A stretch of DNA of 50,354 nucleotides, taken from positions 1 to 50,354 of the forward strand of contig NZ_JAIWNC010000020.1 of NCBI RefSeq assembly GCF_020216025.1, in the 5' to 3' direction. The translations under genes and the position numbers were made by a program. Position 1 is the stretch's first letter. Every line of letters starts with the position of its first letter. Below are positions 10,775 through 20,700 of this stretch, one piece after another. The notes under the pieces were generated by a model, which saw only the letters and a program-made list of their open reading frames with translations, was not told the origin of the DNA and ran no database searches. Source of the DNA: Jidongwangia harbinensis (GTDB lineage Bacteria; Actinomycetota; Actinomycetes; Mycobacteriales; Micromonosporaceae).

Positions 10775-11071
10775 TCAGAAGGTCTCCGGCGCGCCCGGAC
10801 CGCCCGGCTGTGCGGATCCGGAGCCGTCCCGCTCCGGGCACTCCTTGCCGCTCCCGCCGGGCGCCGCCGCCGCGGTGTCCGACCCGGCGGAAGGCCAGAC
10901 GAGCCCGCCGTCCCGCGCCGGCGAACCGCTGCTCCGCTGGTCGTTCACGACCTGCTGGGCGGGGCGGGACCCGGCGTCGTCGCCGCCGGCGAACGCGGCA
11001 CCGCCGAGGGCGACGGCACCGGCGGCCGCCGCGGCGGCGAGGCCCAGGCCGGCCATGGTCTTCTTTCGCAT
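10775..11071 (-). CDS. Small secreted protein of unknown function
   Basis: This 98-residue protein has a clear signal peptide (MRKKTMAGLGLAAAAAAGAV..., cleavage near AFA-G). The mature part is Gly/Ser/Pro-rich with one Cys (KECPERDGSG). The ATG at 11071 is chosen over an ATG five codons upstream because CGGAG sits seven bases before it. I do not recognise a family. It lies downstream of the protease gene on the same strand and may be transcribed with it, although 136 bp separate them. Confidence 0.65.
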   Translation of the reverse strand: MRKKTMAGLGLAAAAAAGAVALGGAAFAGGDDAGSRPAQQVVNDQRSSGSPARDGGLVWPSAGSDTAAAAPGGSGKECPERDGSGSAQPGGPGAPETF

Positions 11072-11207
11072 CGTTGCACTCCGCATCTGTCGGTGGTGGC
11101 GGCGAACCGCGGCCGGGTGAACCGGCGTACCACCGATGGGACCAGCCGCGGGCGAAAGCCGACCGAAGGCCGTCGCCCGCCGGGCACAGCCGCCCGCCCC
11201 GGCGCCG

Positions 11208-14200
11208 CTACGGCGCGATCCGGTAGGCGCGGAGCACGGTCTGCCGCACGGAGTTGCCCGCGGCGTCCGTCACGGTCGCCCGCAGCGAGACGAACCCGGT
11301 CTGCTCCGGGTGGGTCACCGAGACGGTCCGCGCCGTACCGGACCCGGACACCGTGGCGCCGCGCCAGGACGCCCCGTCGTCCGTCGAGTACTCGACGGCG
11401 ACGGTCCGCACCCGGCCCGGCTCCGAGCCGCGTTGCGCCGCGAGCGTCACCGGGAAGCTGACCGTGGTGCCGGCCCGGGCGACGTTGCCGGCGTCGAGCA
11501 CCGGGCGGAACGACGCGGTCCACAACGGAACCGGGACGGACGCGCCGCCACTCGGCCGGCTCGACCGGAACGTCCACACCGCGGAGATCCGGGTGGACAG
11601 CTCGGCCGGTGCCGACTGCTCGACCGTGCCCGCCAACTCGTACGTCGCCGCGCCCGGCCGTACCGGCACGTCCGGCCACGGGCCCTCGGTGCTGTCCGCG
11701 ATGGCGGTCCCGTTGCGGCGCAGCGTGAACTGCGGGCTCCCGTTGCCCCAGCCGGAGTGGCCGGACCCGTCGCCCACCAGGCGCGGCTCCAGGTGCAGCG
11801 TGTTGCCGACCCGCTGCACGCCGTCGGTCGGCAGGCGCAGACCCGCGTACGACGGCCCGATCACCGGCTCGTTCCACCCCTCGGTGATGGCCCGCCCCGG
11901 GGTGTACGTGCGCGGCGCGCTCTCCACCGCGATCGTCGAGGCGCGCGACGCCGGCTGGAAGTCCCCGAACGCCGAGAACCACTGCTGCTTCCCGCCGGTG
12001 GAGTAGTACTCGGTGTGCGTGAACGGCAGGTCGAACCGCAACTCGAACTGGCCGGCCGCCCACTGGTCGCCGAAGTACGGGTACGACGACTTGCGCGCCT
12101 CGGTGTCCGGGGCGCTCTCGGCGAGTCGCGCGTCCACCCGGGCCAGCGTGGTCGTCAGGTAGTCACGGGTGAACCCGGTCGGTACGTACTTCTCGAACCG
12201 CTCCAGCAGGTGGTAGCTGCGCGGCGAGTTGCGGGAGCCGGGACCGGGGCCCGGCTGGGCCAGGGTCAGGTTGAGGTAGCTGGACAGCCCGGCGGTGCGC
12301 CGGCCCGGTTCGACCTGCCCGAAGGCGAACGGATTGGTGGCGTCGAACAGGTTGCTGTAGGTGCGCGTACGGCCGGCGTCGTCCTGCCACGAGTAGCCCA
12401 GTTCCACGCTGTGCGGCCGCTCGGCCGGGTCGTCGGTGACGTCGACGTCGATCGACCGCGCGGTACGGGCGTCGAGCGTGATGCTCCGGTCCCCCTCGAT
12501 CCGTACGCTCGGGTTGACCAGCAGCGTCTCCCGGGAGTTCGGGTCGTCCGGGTCGTCGGAGATCCGGGACTGCAGGAAGTAGGTACCCGCCCGGATGAAC
12601 CGGGTCATCGGCTCGCTCTCGTTGCCGAGGTAGTAGTCCTCCCCGCCGTCCAGCGAGAACAGGATGGTCGAGCGGGAGGTGGCCGGCCGGCCGGTGCTGG
12701 TCAGATGGTGGAGGGTGACCTCGCCGCCGGCGATCGCCCGGTCCACCGCGAACGGGGTGACGACACGCACGTCCCCCTCGGCCGTCGCCGTGACGGTTCC
12801 GCCGTAGTGCCCCTCCGCGCCGTCGATCGCGGTGACCGCGGTGAACCGCACGGTGGCGCTGCCGCCCGCCGGCACGGTGACCGAGGGGGTGTCGAGCGTG
12901 AACATCCCGGCCGGTGCGGTGGCGCCGTCCGGGCCCCGGGCGGTCACCGTGAGGTCCAGGGTGCGGGCCGAGGCGCCGGTGTTGGTGTACGTCACGGTGC
13001 GCTCCAGCACCGGGTCGTCGGCGTGCGGGTGATGCTGACGGCCCAGGCTGAGGCTCGGCGGGTCGGCGAGCACCGTCTGGTCGTACCCGCGGCCGATGTC
13101 GAGGCGGCCGGCGCCCTGCCCGAAGACCGGGGTCGCCTCGTGCGGCCGGGCCGAACCCAGCAACGCGGACTTGACCTGCTCGCCGGTCCACCCGGGGTGG
13201 CGCTGCGCCAGGATCGCCGCGGCGCCGGCCACGTGCGGGGCGGCCATCGACGTGCCGTCGTACTGCACGTAGAACTCGCCGGGCGGAACCGTGCCCGCCG
13301 CCGTGCTGGCGGCCGCGGTGATGCCCTGCCCGGGTGCGGTCAGCTCGGGCTTCATCGCGGTGTCCCCGAGGCGCGGGCCGCGGGCACTGAAGCCGGTCAG
13401 CGTGTCGTCGTCGCGGACCGCGCCGACGGACAGCGCCGCGTCGGCGGTGCTGGGGCTCTCCACGGTCATCTCGCCGTCGCCGTTGTTGCCGGCCGACACC
13501 ACGAACAGCGTGTCGTGCCGCGCGCTGAGCGTGTTGACCGCCTCCTCCATCGGGTCGAGACCGACCGTGTCGGCGCCGCCGAGGCTGAGGTTGACCACGT
13601 CCGCGCCCTGGTCGACGGCCCACTGCATGCCGGCCAGGATCGCCGACTCCGGGCAGTTGTCGCTCTGCGCCACGAAGCAGACCTTGCCGCTGAGCAGCGA
13701 TGCGCCGGGCGCCACGCCGCGGTGGGTGCCGCCGGACGCGGCACCGGTCCCGGCCACGATCGAGGCCACGTGGGTGCCGTGGCCGAGCAGGTCCCGCGGG
13801 TCGGCCTCGGCGGTGAAGTTCTTCGCGGCGAGTACCTTCCCGGTCAGGTCCGGGTGGGTGTCGTCGATGCCGGTGTCCAGCACGGCGACCTTCGTGCCGG
13901 TGCCGTCGTAGCCGGCGGCCCACGCCGTGGGTGCGCCGACCTGCGGCACGCTGGTGTCGAGGTTCAGGCTCAGCTTGCGGTCCAGCCACACGCCGCCGAT
14001 CTCGCCGCGCAGTTCCCGCCGGCCGGTGCCGGTGGTGATCTCGTTCCAGAAGGACCCGGCCGTGGCCGCGGGTGCCTCCACCGCGGCACCGCCCACGCTG
14101 GGCAGATCGCGGCCGAGCCGGGCGCCGCCCTTGGCGAACCGTCCGCGGGCCGCCGAGCTGTCGTTCCGGCCGTACTTCACGATCAGCGGCGTGCCGCCCC

Positions 14201-14600
14201 GGGTGCTGTCGTAGCCGTACCCGGCGAGTTCGGTCACGTCGAACAGGTTTCGGTCCAGCCGGCCCGCGGCCACCAGGCTCTCCGCGTCGGACGGCACGAC
14301 GTGGACGTGTCCGTCGGCGTCGCGGTAGGTGCCGAAGGTGACGCCGTCCCGGTCCGCTCCCGGTGCGATGCTGACCGCGCCGGTCGAGGTGAGCGTCACC
14401 CGGTCGCCGGTGATCAGCACGAGGTGCCGGGCACTGTCGGCCGGGGCGCTGTCGGTGGGGGCGCTGTCGGTGGGGGCGTTGTCGGTGGGGGCGGTGCCGC
14501 CGGCCGGCGGGGCCGCGGCGGCGCCCGGCCCGGAGCCGGCGGGGATCACCGCGCCGACCAGAACGGCGGCCAGCAGCCCGGACCATGGCTTTCGTCGCAT
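11208..14600 (-). CDS. Secreted subtilisin-like (S8) serine protease
   Basis: This 1,130-residue exported protease has a signal peptide (about 1-31) and a short Ala/Pro/Thr/Asp/Ser linker of 5-residue repeats (APTDS, coded by 15-bp units at 14431-14490). A proregion-like stretch follows, then the S8 catalytic domain with Asp242 (VAVLDTGID), His274 (GHGTHVAS) and Ser451 (GTSMAAPHVAG). About 600 residues of beta-sandwich domains follow, which is the layout of large actinomycete extracellular peptidases. The ATG at 14600 (MRRKPWSG) is preferred over one nine codons upstream because it opens directly into the signal peptide and has GGGAG before it. It probably acts in extracellular protein degradation. 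Confidence 0.9.
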   Translation of the reverse strand: MRRKPWSGLLAAVLVGAVIPAGSGPGAAAAPPAGGTAPTDNAPTDSAPTDSAPADSARHLVLITGDRVTLTSTGAVSIAPGADRDGVTFGTYRDADGHVHVVPSDAESLVAAGRLDRNLFDVTELAGYGYDSTRGGTPLIVKYGRNDSSAARGRFAKGGARLGRDLPSVGGAAVEAPAATAGSFWNEITTGTGRRELRGEIGGVWLDRKLSLNLDTSVPQVGAPTAWAAGYDGTGTKVAVLDTGIDDTHPDLTGKVLAAKNFTAEADPRDLLGHGTHVASIVAGTGAASGGTHRGVAPGASLLSGKVCFVAQSDNCPESAILAGMQWAVDQGADVVNLSLGGADTVGLDPMEEAVNTLSARHDTLFVVSAGNNGDGEMTVESPSTADAALSVGAVRDDDTLTGFSARGPRLGDTAMKPELTAPGQGITAAASTAAGTVPPGEFYVQYDGTSMAAPHVAGAAAILAQRHPGWTGEQVKSALLGSARPHEATPVFGQGAGRLDIGRGYDQTVLADPPSLSLGRQHHPHADDPVLERTVTYTNTGASARTLDLTVTARGPDGATAPAGMFTLDTPSVTVPAGGSATVRFTAVTAIDGAEGHYGGTVTATAEGDVRVVTPFAVDRAIAGGEVTLHHLTSTGRPATSRSTILFSLDGGEDYYLGNESEPMTRFIRAGTYFLQSRISDDPDDPNSRETLLVNPSVRIEGDRSITLDARTARSIDVDVTDDPAERPHSVELGYSWQDDAGRTRTYSNLFDATNPFAFGQVEPGRRTAGLSSYLNLTLAQPGPGPGSRNSPRSYHLLERFEKYVPTGFTRDYLTTTLARVDARLAESAPDTEARKSSYPYFGDQWAAGQFELRFDLPFTHTEYYSTGGKQQWFSAFGDFQPASRASTIAVESAPRTYTPGRAITEGWNEPVIGPSYAGLRLPTDGVQRVGNTLHLEPRLVGDGSGHSGWGNGSPQFTLRRNGTAIADSTEGPWPDVPVRPGAATYELAGTVEQSAPAELSTRISAVWTFRSSRPSGGASVPVPLWTASFRPVLDAGNVARAGTTVSFPVTLAAQRGSEPGRVRTVAVEYSTDDGASWRGATVSGSGTARTVSVTHPEQTGFVSLRATVTDAAGNSVRQTVLRAYRIAP

Positions 14601-14715
14601 CGGCGCATTCTCCCCCGGCGGCGGCACGGCAGCGACTGTGATGAACGTCTACCGTGGACCGGCCGGTGGCCCGGACAGGCCTCCCACCTGCGGCTCGGCG
14701 ACGAGACGGGAACTT

Positions 14716-14752
14716 TGTGCCATGCGGTCCGCCGGTGGGACCGCATGGCACA
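14716..14752. repeat. Perfect 15-bp inverted repeat in a divergent promoter region
   Basis: TGTGCCATGCGGTCC (14716-14730) and its exact complement (14738-14752) enclose a 7-base spacer. The spacer region 14601-14883 separates the divergent protease gene and glutathionyl-hydroquinone reductase-like gene, so this is not at the end of either. It could be an operator or a structured leader element. No gene is seen in the 283 bp. Confidence 0.7.
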
Positions 14753-14883
14753 GACGATCTCTTCCTGTTCGGCGCCCTCGGCCGGGTAACCGAGGGCACC
14801 GGCTGCGCAAGATCCAGGACGTGGGGTTGCCCGCGCAGGCCGGCGGCCGTATCGCGGTGTGATCGGCCCGGATTCGGGGCACG

Positions 14884-15909
14884 ATGAAGGACATGGCGTA
14901 CGTCAACCCGTCCGGCGAGTTCTCCCGGGACCAGCGTTACATCGGTAGCCGCATCACCGCCGACGGCCGGGACGGCTATCCGGTCGAGCCGGGTCGCTAT
15001 CGGCTGGTCGTCAGCCGGGCCTGTCCGTGGGCCAACCGGGCGATCATCGTGCGCCGCCTGCTCGGCCTGGAGGACGCGCTGTCCATGGGCATCGCCGGCC
15101 CCACCCACGACGAACGAAGCTGGACGTTCGACCTGGATCCGGGCGGGCGGGACCCGGTGCTCGGCATCGAACGGTTGCAGGAGGCCTTCGTCAAACGCTT
15201 CCCGGGGTACGACAAGGGCATCACCGTCCCGGCCATCGTCGACGTGCCGACCGGTCAGGTGGTCACCAACGACTTCCCGCAGATCACCGTGGACCTGAGC
15301 CTGGAGTGGACGAAATACCACCGCGAGGGCGCCCCGGCGCTGTATCCGGAGCACCTGCGCGACGAGATCGACAAGGTGAACCGGTTCGTCTTCGCCGATG
15401 TCAACAACGGCGTCTACCGGGCCGGATTCGCCGGCACCCAGGAGGCGTACGAGACGGCGTACCATCGGCTCTTCGACCGTCTGGACAAGCTGTCCGAGCA
15501 CCTGTCCACGCAGCGGTACCTGGTCGGCGACACCATCACCGAGGCGGACGTCCGGCTGTTCACCACGCTGGCCCGCTTCGACCCGGTCTACCACGGCCAC
15601 TTCAAGTGCAACCGGCAGAAGCTGTCCGAGATGCCGGCGCTGTGGGCGTACGCACGGGACCTGTTCCAGACGCCCGGCTTCGGGGACACCATCGACTTCG
15701 TCCATATCAAGGCGCACTACTACGAGGTCCACACCGACATCAACCCGACCGGGGTGGTGCCGGCCGGCCCCGACCTGAGCAACTGGCTGACCGAGCACGG
15801 CCGGGAGAAGCTGGGCGGCCGGCCGTTCGGCGACGGCACTCCCCCGCCGCCGCCCAGGCCGGGCGAGGTGGTCCCGGCCGGGCACGGCGCCACACCGGCC
15901 CGCACCTGA
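14884..15909 (+). CDS. Omega-class GST-like glutathionyl-hydroquinone reductase (YqjG/PcpF-type)
   Basis: This 341-residue protein has the family signature SRACPWANR (Cys47), an N-terminal thioredoxin-like domain with the VPAIVD segment, and an all-helical C-terminal domain (RYLVGDTITEADVRLFTTLARFDPVYHGHFKCN). The family reduces thiol-hydroquinone conjugates using glutathione. Actinomycetes make mycothiol, so the physiological thiol here is probably mycothiol (inference). A Pro-rich tail of about 30 residues (PPPPPRPGEVVP) extends past the normal end. It acts in the cytosol. ATG 14884 is taken; a second in-frame ATG three codons later would give an almost identical product. Confidence 0.85.
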   Translation: MKDMAYVNPSGEFSRDQRYIGSRITADGRDGYPVEPGRYRLVVSRACPWANRAIIVRRLLGLEDALSMGIAGPTHDERSWTFDLDPGGRDPVLGIERLQEAFVKRFPGYDKGITVPAIVDVPTGQVVTNDFPQITVDLSLEWTKYHREGAPALYPEHLRDEIDKVNRFVFADVNNGVYRAGFAGTQEAYETAYHRLFDRLDKLSEHLSTQRYLVGDTITEADVRLFTTLARFDPVYHGHFKCNRQKLSEMPALWAYARDLFQTPGFGDTIDFVHIKAHYYEVHTDINPTGVVPAGPDLSNWLTEHGREKLGGRPFGDGTPPPPPRPGEVVPAGHGATPART

Positions 15910-15936
15910 CGCGCCGCGGCCCGGTCCGGCGGGATC

Positions 15937-16434
15937 TCACCGGTCGGCGTGCGGCCCGAGCGCCTCGCGGAGCAGGTCGGAGAGTTGCCGGGCCCGGTCC
16001 GCCGGCAGGTGGGACAGCAGCCGCTGCTGCTCGGCCAGGCCGGCCGCGACCGCGCCGTCGACGATCTCCCGTCCGGCGTCGGTGAGCCGGACCAATACTC
16101 CCCGGCGGTCGGTCGGGGACGGGCTCCGCTGCACCAGGCCGGCGCGCTCCAGGCGGTCCAGGCGGGCGGTGGTGCCCCCGGAACTGAGCATCATCGAGCC
16201 GGCCAGCGCCCCCGGGGACAGCTGATACGGCGGACCGGACCGGCGCAACGTGGCGAGCACGTCGAACTCGGCGCGCCCGATGCCGTACCGGGCGTACGCC
16301 TTCTCCACCTCGTCGCCGGCCACCCGGGCCAGGCGGTAGATCCGCCCGAACACGGCCATCGCCGTGGTGTCCAGGTCGGGCCGCTCCCGGCCCCACTGCT
16401 CGATGATCCGGTCCACGCCGTCCGACTCCGCCAT
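15937..16434 (-). CDS. MarR-family transcriptional regulator
   Basis: This 165-residue protein has the MarR winged helix: LSPGALAGSMMLSSGGTTARLDRLERAGLVQR followed by the wing DRRGVLVRLTDAGREIVD. It is flanked by N- and C-terminal dimerisation helices. It is divergent from the EamA transporter gene with only 91 bp between starts. That spacer holds several palindromes, one overlapping the transporter's -10 region. This layout suggests it represses the exporter and itself, releasing on binding a toxic small molecule (family knowledge plus inference). Confidence 0.9.
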   Translation of the reverse strand: MAESDGVDRIIEQWGRERPDLDTTAMAVFGRIYRLARVAGDEVEKAYARYGIGRAEFDVLATLRRSGPPYQLSPGALAGSMMLSSGGTTARLDRLERAGLVQRSPSPTDRRGVLVRLTDAGREIVDGAVAAGLAEQQRLLSHLPADRARQLSDLLREALGPHADR

Positions 16435-16445
16435 GCGCCCATTCT

Positions 16446-16504
16446 CTCGACGTCGAGCTTCTTGACAAGAAGGTACCTCCGGGATTTATCTTGATGTCGA
16501 GATA
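16446..16504 (+). promoter_or_regulatory. MarR-EamA divergent promoter with candidate MarR operators
   Basis: Three palindromes are packed here: CTCGACGTCGAG (16446-16457, perfect), CTTCTTG-A-CAAGAAG (16458-16472, perfect arms), and TATCTTGA-TG-TCGAGATA (16487-16504, one mismatch). A good -35 TTGACA (16462-16467) is spaced 17 bp from TTTATC (16485-16490), pointing toward the EamA gene. The third palindrome covers that -10, so a bound MarR dimer would block transcription. Confidence 0.7.
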
Positions 16505-16525
16505 CTTTCCATCGAGGGAGTTTCC

Positions 16526-17515
16526 ATGGGTACGCCGATCCTGCTCGTCACCGCCCTCACCCCCGCCGTGTGGGGCACGACATACGCGGTCACCACCGAG
16601 TTCCTCCCGCCCGGCCGCCCGGTCCTGGCCGGGGTCCTCCGCGCCCTGCCGGCCGGCCTGCTGCTGCTCGCGTTCACCCGGCGCCTGCCGCGCGGCGACT
16701 GGTGGTGGCGCTCGGCCGTCCTCGGCGCGCTCAACATCGGAGTGTTCTTCGCACTGCTGTTCGCCGCCGCGTACCGGCTGCCCGGCGGCATGGCCGCGGT
16801 GCTCGGCGCCGCGCAACCGCTGGTGGTGGCCGGACTGACCGTGCTGCTGCTGGCCGAACGGGTGGCGCTGCGCACCGTCGTCGCCGGCGTCCTCGGCGCC
16901 GGTGGGGTGACCCTCGCCGTGCTCACCGCCGCCGCCCGCCTCGACACGATCGGCGTCCTCGCCGGGCTCGGCGGCACCGTCTCGATGGCGCTCGGCCTGG
17001 TGCTCACCAAGCGGTGGGGACGGCCCGGGGTGTCGCTGCTGACCGCGACCGGATGGCAGCTCACGGCGGGTGGCCTGGTGCTGGTGCCGGTCGCGCTGGC
17101 CACCGAAGGACTGCCGGACACGCTGACCGGACCCCAGATCGGCGGGTACGCGTACCTGTCGCTGGTCGGCACGCTGCTGGCGTACGCGAACTGGTTCCGC
17201 GGTCTGGAGCGGCTGCCGGCCGCGCAGCTCTCCCTGCTCGGGTTGCTGTCCCCGGTGGTGGCGACGGCGCTGGGCTGGGCGGTGCTGGGGCAGTCGCTGA
17301 CCGGCGTCCAGGTGGCCGGAATGGTGGTGGCGTTCGGGGCGGTGATGTGGGGTCAGCAGGCGGGACGGCCCGCGGGGCAGCTCGGTTCGGCGCCGGACGC
17401 CGGCGCGGTGACAACGGCCGGGCACCGGGAGATCCCTCCGGCCGGCCGCGCTGCGTCCACGTGGGGTTCCGGTGTACCACTGGAGCGCTCCAGTGGTACA
17501 CCGGCGTTGTCATAG
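16526..17515 (+). CDS. EamA/DMT-family transporter (RhaT/YdcZ-like exporter)
   Basis: This 329-residue membrane protein has ten hydrophobic segments in two EamA halves (LGALNIGVFFALLFAAAYRL with GGMAAVLGAAQPLVVAGLTV; LVGTLLAYANWFRGLERLPAA with LLGLLSPVVATALGWAVLGQ). The family exports metabolites or drugs. ATG 16526 has GAGGGAG upstream. The last ~45 residues, after AVMWGQQAG, are hydrophilic, unlike the family core. Their final codons lie on a 36-bp perfect palindrome, so the tail may have been acquired by reading into a regulatory element. It is probably controlled by the divergent MarR regulator. Confidence 0.88.
   Translation: MGTPILLVTALTPAVWGTTYAVTTEFLPPGRPVLAGVLRALPAGLLLLAFTRRLPRGDWWWRSAVLGALNIGVFFALLFAAAYRLPGGMAAVLGAAQPLVVAGLTVLLLAERVALRTVVAGVLGAGGVTLAVLTAAARLDTIGVLAGLGGTVSMALGLVLTKRWGRPGVSLLTATGWQLTAGGLVLVPVALATEGLPDTLTGPQIGGYAYLSLVGTLLAYANWFRGLERLPAAQLSLLGLLSPVVATALGWAVLGQSLTGVQVAGMVVAFGAVMWGQQAGRPAGQLGSAPDAGAVTTAGHREIPPAGRAASTWGSGVPLERSSGTPALS
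17469..17504. repeat. 36-bp perfect palindrome overlapping the EamA gene end
   Basis: CCGGTGTACCACTGGAGC (17469-17486) is followed directly by its exact reverse complement (17487-17504). The half-motif GGTGTACCACT recurs at 17534-17544. A stretch this long with no loop is more like a protein-binding operator or a recombination/insertion target than a normal terminator. It lies about 250 bp upstream of the SWIM/MoxR operon. The remainder of 17516-17750 contains no recognisable gene. Confidence 0.85.
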
Positions 17516-17750
17516 GTGCCTCGTAACGACGCTGGTGTACCACTGAGCTGATCTCAGGAGCGCTGGCCGTCACGGCCCGCCTCGGTGCTGGGTGCGGCGT
17601 GTCCGGACGGTGGTTCAGCGGTGTCGCGGTGGTGCCCGGAACGGCCGGGCGGGACCGTCCGGCGTCCGGTCCCGCTCCATGCTCACCGGCGTGACCTGGG
17701 CCGTCCCTCGATCGGGCGGAAACGTCGTACCTGGCGCCTATGGTTTTGCG

Positions 17751-20700
17751 GTGCCCGTTGAACGATGGTCTCCCGCCCAGGTCGCCGCGCTGGCGCCCGA
17801 CCCCGGCTCGCTCCGCACCGCCCGCGGTGCGAGCGGTGGCTCGTGGCCCGCGTCCGGACGGTCCGGCGACGCGGTGTGGGGGCTGTGCCGGGGCAGCGGG
17901 AAGCAGCCCTACCAGGTGTGCGTGGATCTCACCGGTCCGGCCTACCGGTGCTCCTGTCCGAGTCGCAAGGTGCCCTGCAAACACGCGCTCGGCCTGCTCC
18001 TGCGATGGGCGTCCGACGGCCTGCCGGAGACGCCCGCGCCGGACTGGGTGGCCGAGTGGCAGGCGGCCCGCGTGGCCCGGGCCGCGAAGGCGGCCGCTCC
18101 CCGGGGTGCCGGTCCGGCCGACCCGGTCGCCGCCCGGAAACGCGCCGAGCAGCGCGGCGAGCGGGTGGCCGCCGGGATGGCCGAGCTGAGCCGCTGGCTC
18201 GACGATCAGATCCAGCAGGGACTGGCCGGCGCCGAGCAGGCCGGGCACCGGCCGTTCGACACCATGGCGGCCCGGCTGGTCGACGCCCAGGCACCCGGTG
18301 TCGCCTCCGCGGTACGCCGGCTCGGCGCGATCGTCGGCGTCGGCGCGCAGTGGGCCGACCGTCTGCTCGGCGAGATGGCACTGCTGCGCCTGCTGGTGGC
18401 CGGGCACGGCCGCCTCGCCGACCTGCCGCCCACGCTGGCCGCCACGGTCCGCAGCCGGATCGGGTTCCCGGTCGCCGCCGACGACGTGCTCGCCGGGTCC
18501 CGGATTCGCGACCGCTGGCAGGTGCTCGGCCGGGTCGACACCGATGACGGGGCACTGACCACCCGCCGCACCTGGCTGCGTGGCGCCGACACCGGGCGGG
18601 CCGCGCTGCTGCTGGCGTTCGCCGCCGCCGGGCAGACACTGAGCACCGACGACGTTCCCGGCACCGAGTTCGACGCCGACCTCTGTTTCTATCCCGGCGC
18701 GCTGCCGCTGCGCGCGCTGGTCGCCGACCGGCATGGCGCACCGCGTCCGCTCCGCGCGCCGGCCGGCGCGCAGCCGATCCGCGGGGCCCTGGCCACGTTC
18801 GCGGACGCGCTGGCCGCCGAGCCGTGGCGGCACGACGTCCCGGTGCTGCTGGCCGGCGTGGCACCTACCGCCGACGGCCGGCTGGTCGACCGGGCCGGCG
18901 ACGCCCTGCCGCTGGCCACCGGCCACCGGGAGCCGTGGTGGCTGCTGGCCGCGGCCGGTGGCGCGCCGGCGGTGGTCGCCGCGGAGTGGTCACCGGGCGG
19001 GTTGCGGCCGTTGGCGGCCTGGGTCGACGGGCGCCATGTGCCGGCCGCTCCGACCGTGTTCGAGGGCGGGCCGCCACGCGCGCCGGAGCTGCCGGCCGAC
19101 TTGCTGGCCGCGGCGCTGGTCGGGACGGCCCGTCGGCCGTGGACCGCCGACCTGGTCCGGGTCGGCGACCGGGAACTGGTCACCACCGTTGCGGCGCCCC
19201 GGTCCGCCCTTTCGGCCGGCCCGGGCCCGGCGCACCCCGCCTGGGATGTCGGCAACTTGGTGGGCGATGCGCAGGACGCCGCAAGCCCGGCGGGCGATAC
19301 CCGGGACTCCGCCGGCTCGGCGGGCGACGCCCGGGATGCCGGCTCGGCGGGCGACGCCCGGGATGCCGGCTCGGCGGGCGACGCCCGGGATGCCGGCTCG
19401 GCGGGCGACGCCCGGGATGCCGGCTCGGCGGGCGACGCCCGGGATGCCGGCGGCTCGGCGGGCCGGGTGCGGGGCGCGGCCGGGTCGGCGCAGGCGCTGC
19501 TGGAGGCCGCGGCCGCCGCGCTCATCTACCGCCGGGCCGGCACCACTCCCGCCGCCGGGGTTCAGCCGGTGCCCGCGGCACCGGTGGAGACCGACCGCCC
19601 ACTGCCCGCCGCGGCCGGCGAACGGCTGTTGCGCATCCTCTCCGACGGCGGCGTCCCGGGCGGCGCCCAGGTCGCCCAGGAACTGCTGGCCCAGTGGCTG
19701 GACGCGGCCGCCCGGCACGGCGGCTTCGTGCCGCCGGAGGCCCTCCCCGCGCTGCTCGACGCGGGCCGTCGCAACGGGACCGTGCGCCCCTCGCTGGCCC
19801 GGGTCGCCGGCCGGCGCGGCGCCTGGCTCGCGGCCATGCGCGCGGACTGGCGGTGGCTGCTCGACGAGGCACCGGCCGGCCCGGCGGGCGCCTGGGAGAC
19901 CGGGTCCGGGGGCGAGCGCCTGGCGTACCTGATCACCCTCCGCCGCACCGACCCGGCGGCCGGGCTCGCGCTGCTGGAGAGCACCTGGGCCGGGGAGTCG
20001 TCGGACGACCGGGCCCGGTTCGTCGCCGCCCTTGACGTCGGGCTGTCCGGCACCGACGACGCCTTCCTCGACCGGGCACTGGACGACCGGCGCCGCGAGG
20101 TGCGGGAGGCCGCGCTCGACCTGCTGCGCCGGCTGCCCGGTTCGGCGCTGGGCCGGCGCATGGCCGAGCGGGCCCGCGCCGCGATCCACCTGGAACGGCG
20201 TCGCCTCGGCCGGGACCGCCTCCTGGTCGACCCGCCGGAGGATCTGGACGAGGCACTGCGCCGCGACGGCGTGGCGGCCATGCCCGCCCGGGGCACCGGC
20301 ATCGGCGCGTGGCTGCTCGAAGAGGTGGTCGCCGGGGCGCCGCTGGACACCTGGATCCCCGCGTTCGGCCGCGACCCGGATGCGGTGCTCGACCTGGCCC
20401 GCGGCCACGACTGGGAGACGCCGCTGGTGCACGGCTGGGCCAAGGCGGCGATCGCGCAGCGCGACCCGGCCTGGGCGACCGCTCTGGTCAACCACGACGG
20501 GCGCGGCTCCGGTCAGGGTCTGCGCGAGGCGGTGCGCTGGGACCTGCATCTCGTCCTGCCGCCCGCCGAGCTGGCCCGGATCGCCGCCGACTTCCTGCGC
20601 CGCGAGGACCACCTCGCGCACCGCCTGCTCGCCGTGCACACCGGCGACTGGCCGGACGAACTCGCCGTGGCGGTGGTCGAGACGATCGCCCGCCGGGCCC

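Noticed and set aside
12163..15885. Long minus- and plus-strand frames across the protease (for example 12163-15885 minus and 11136-14789 plus)
   Set aside because: High GC keeps alternative frames open; their composition is Arg/Gly/Pro-rich and the S8 protease frame carries all recognisable motifs.
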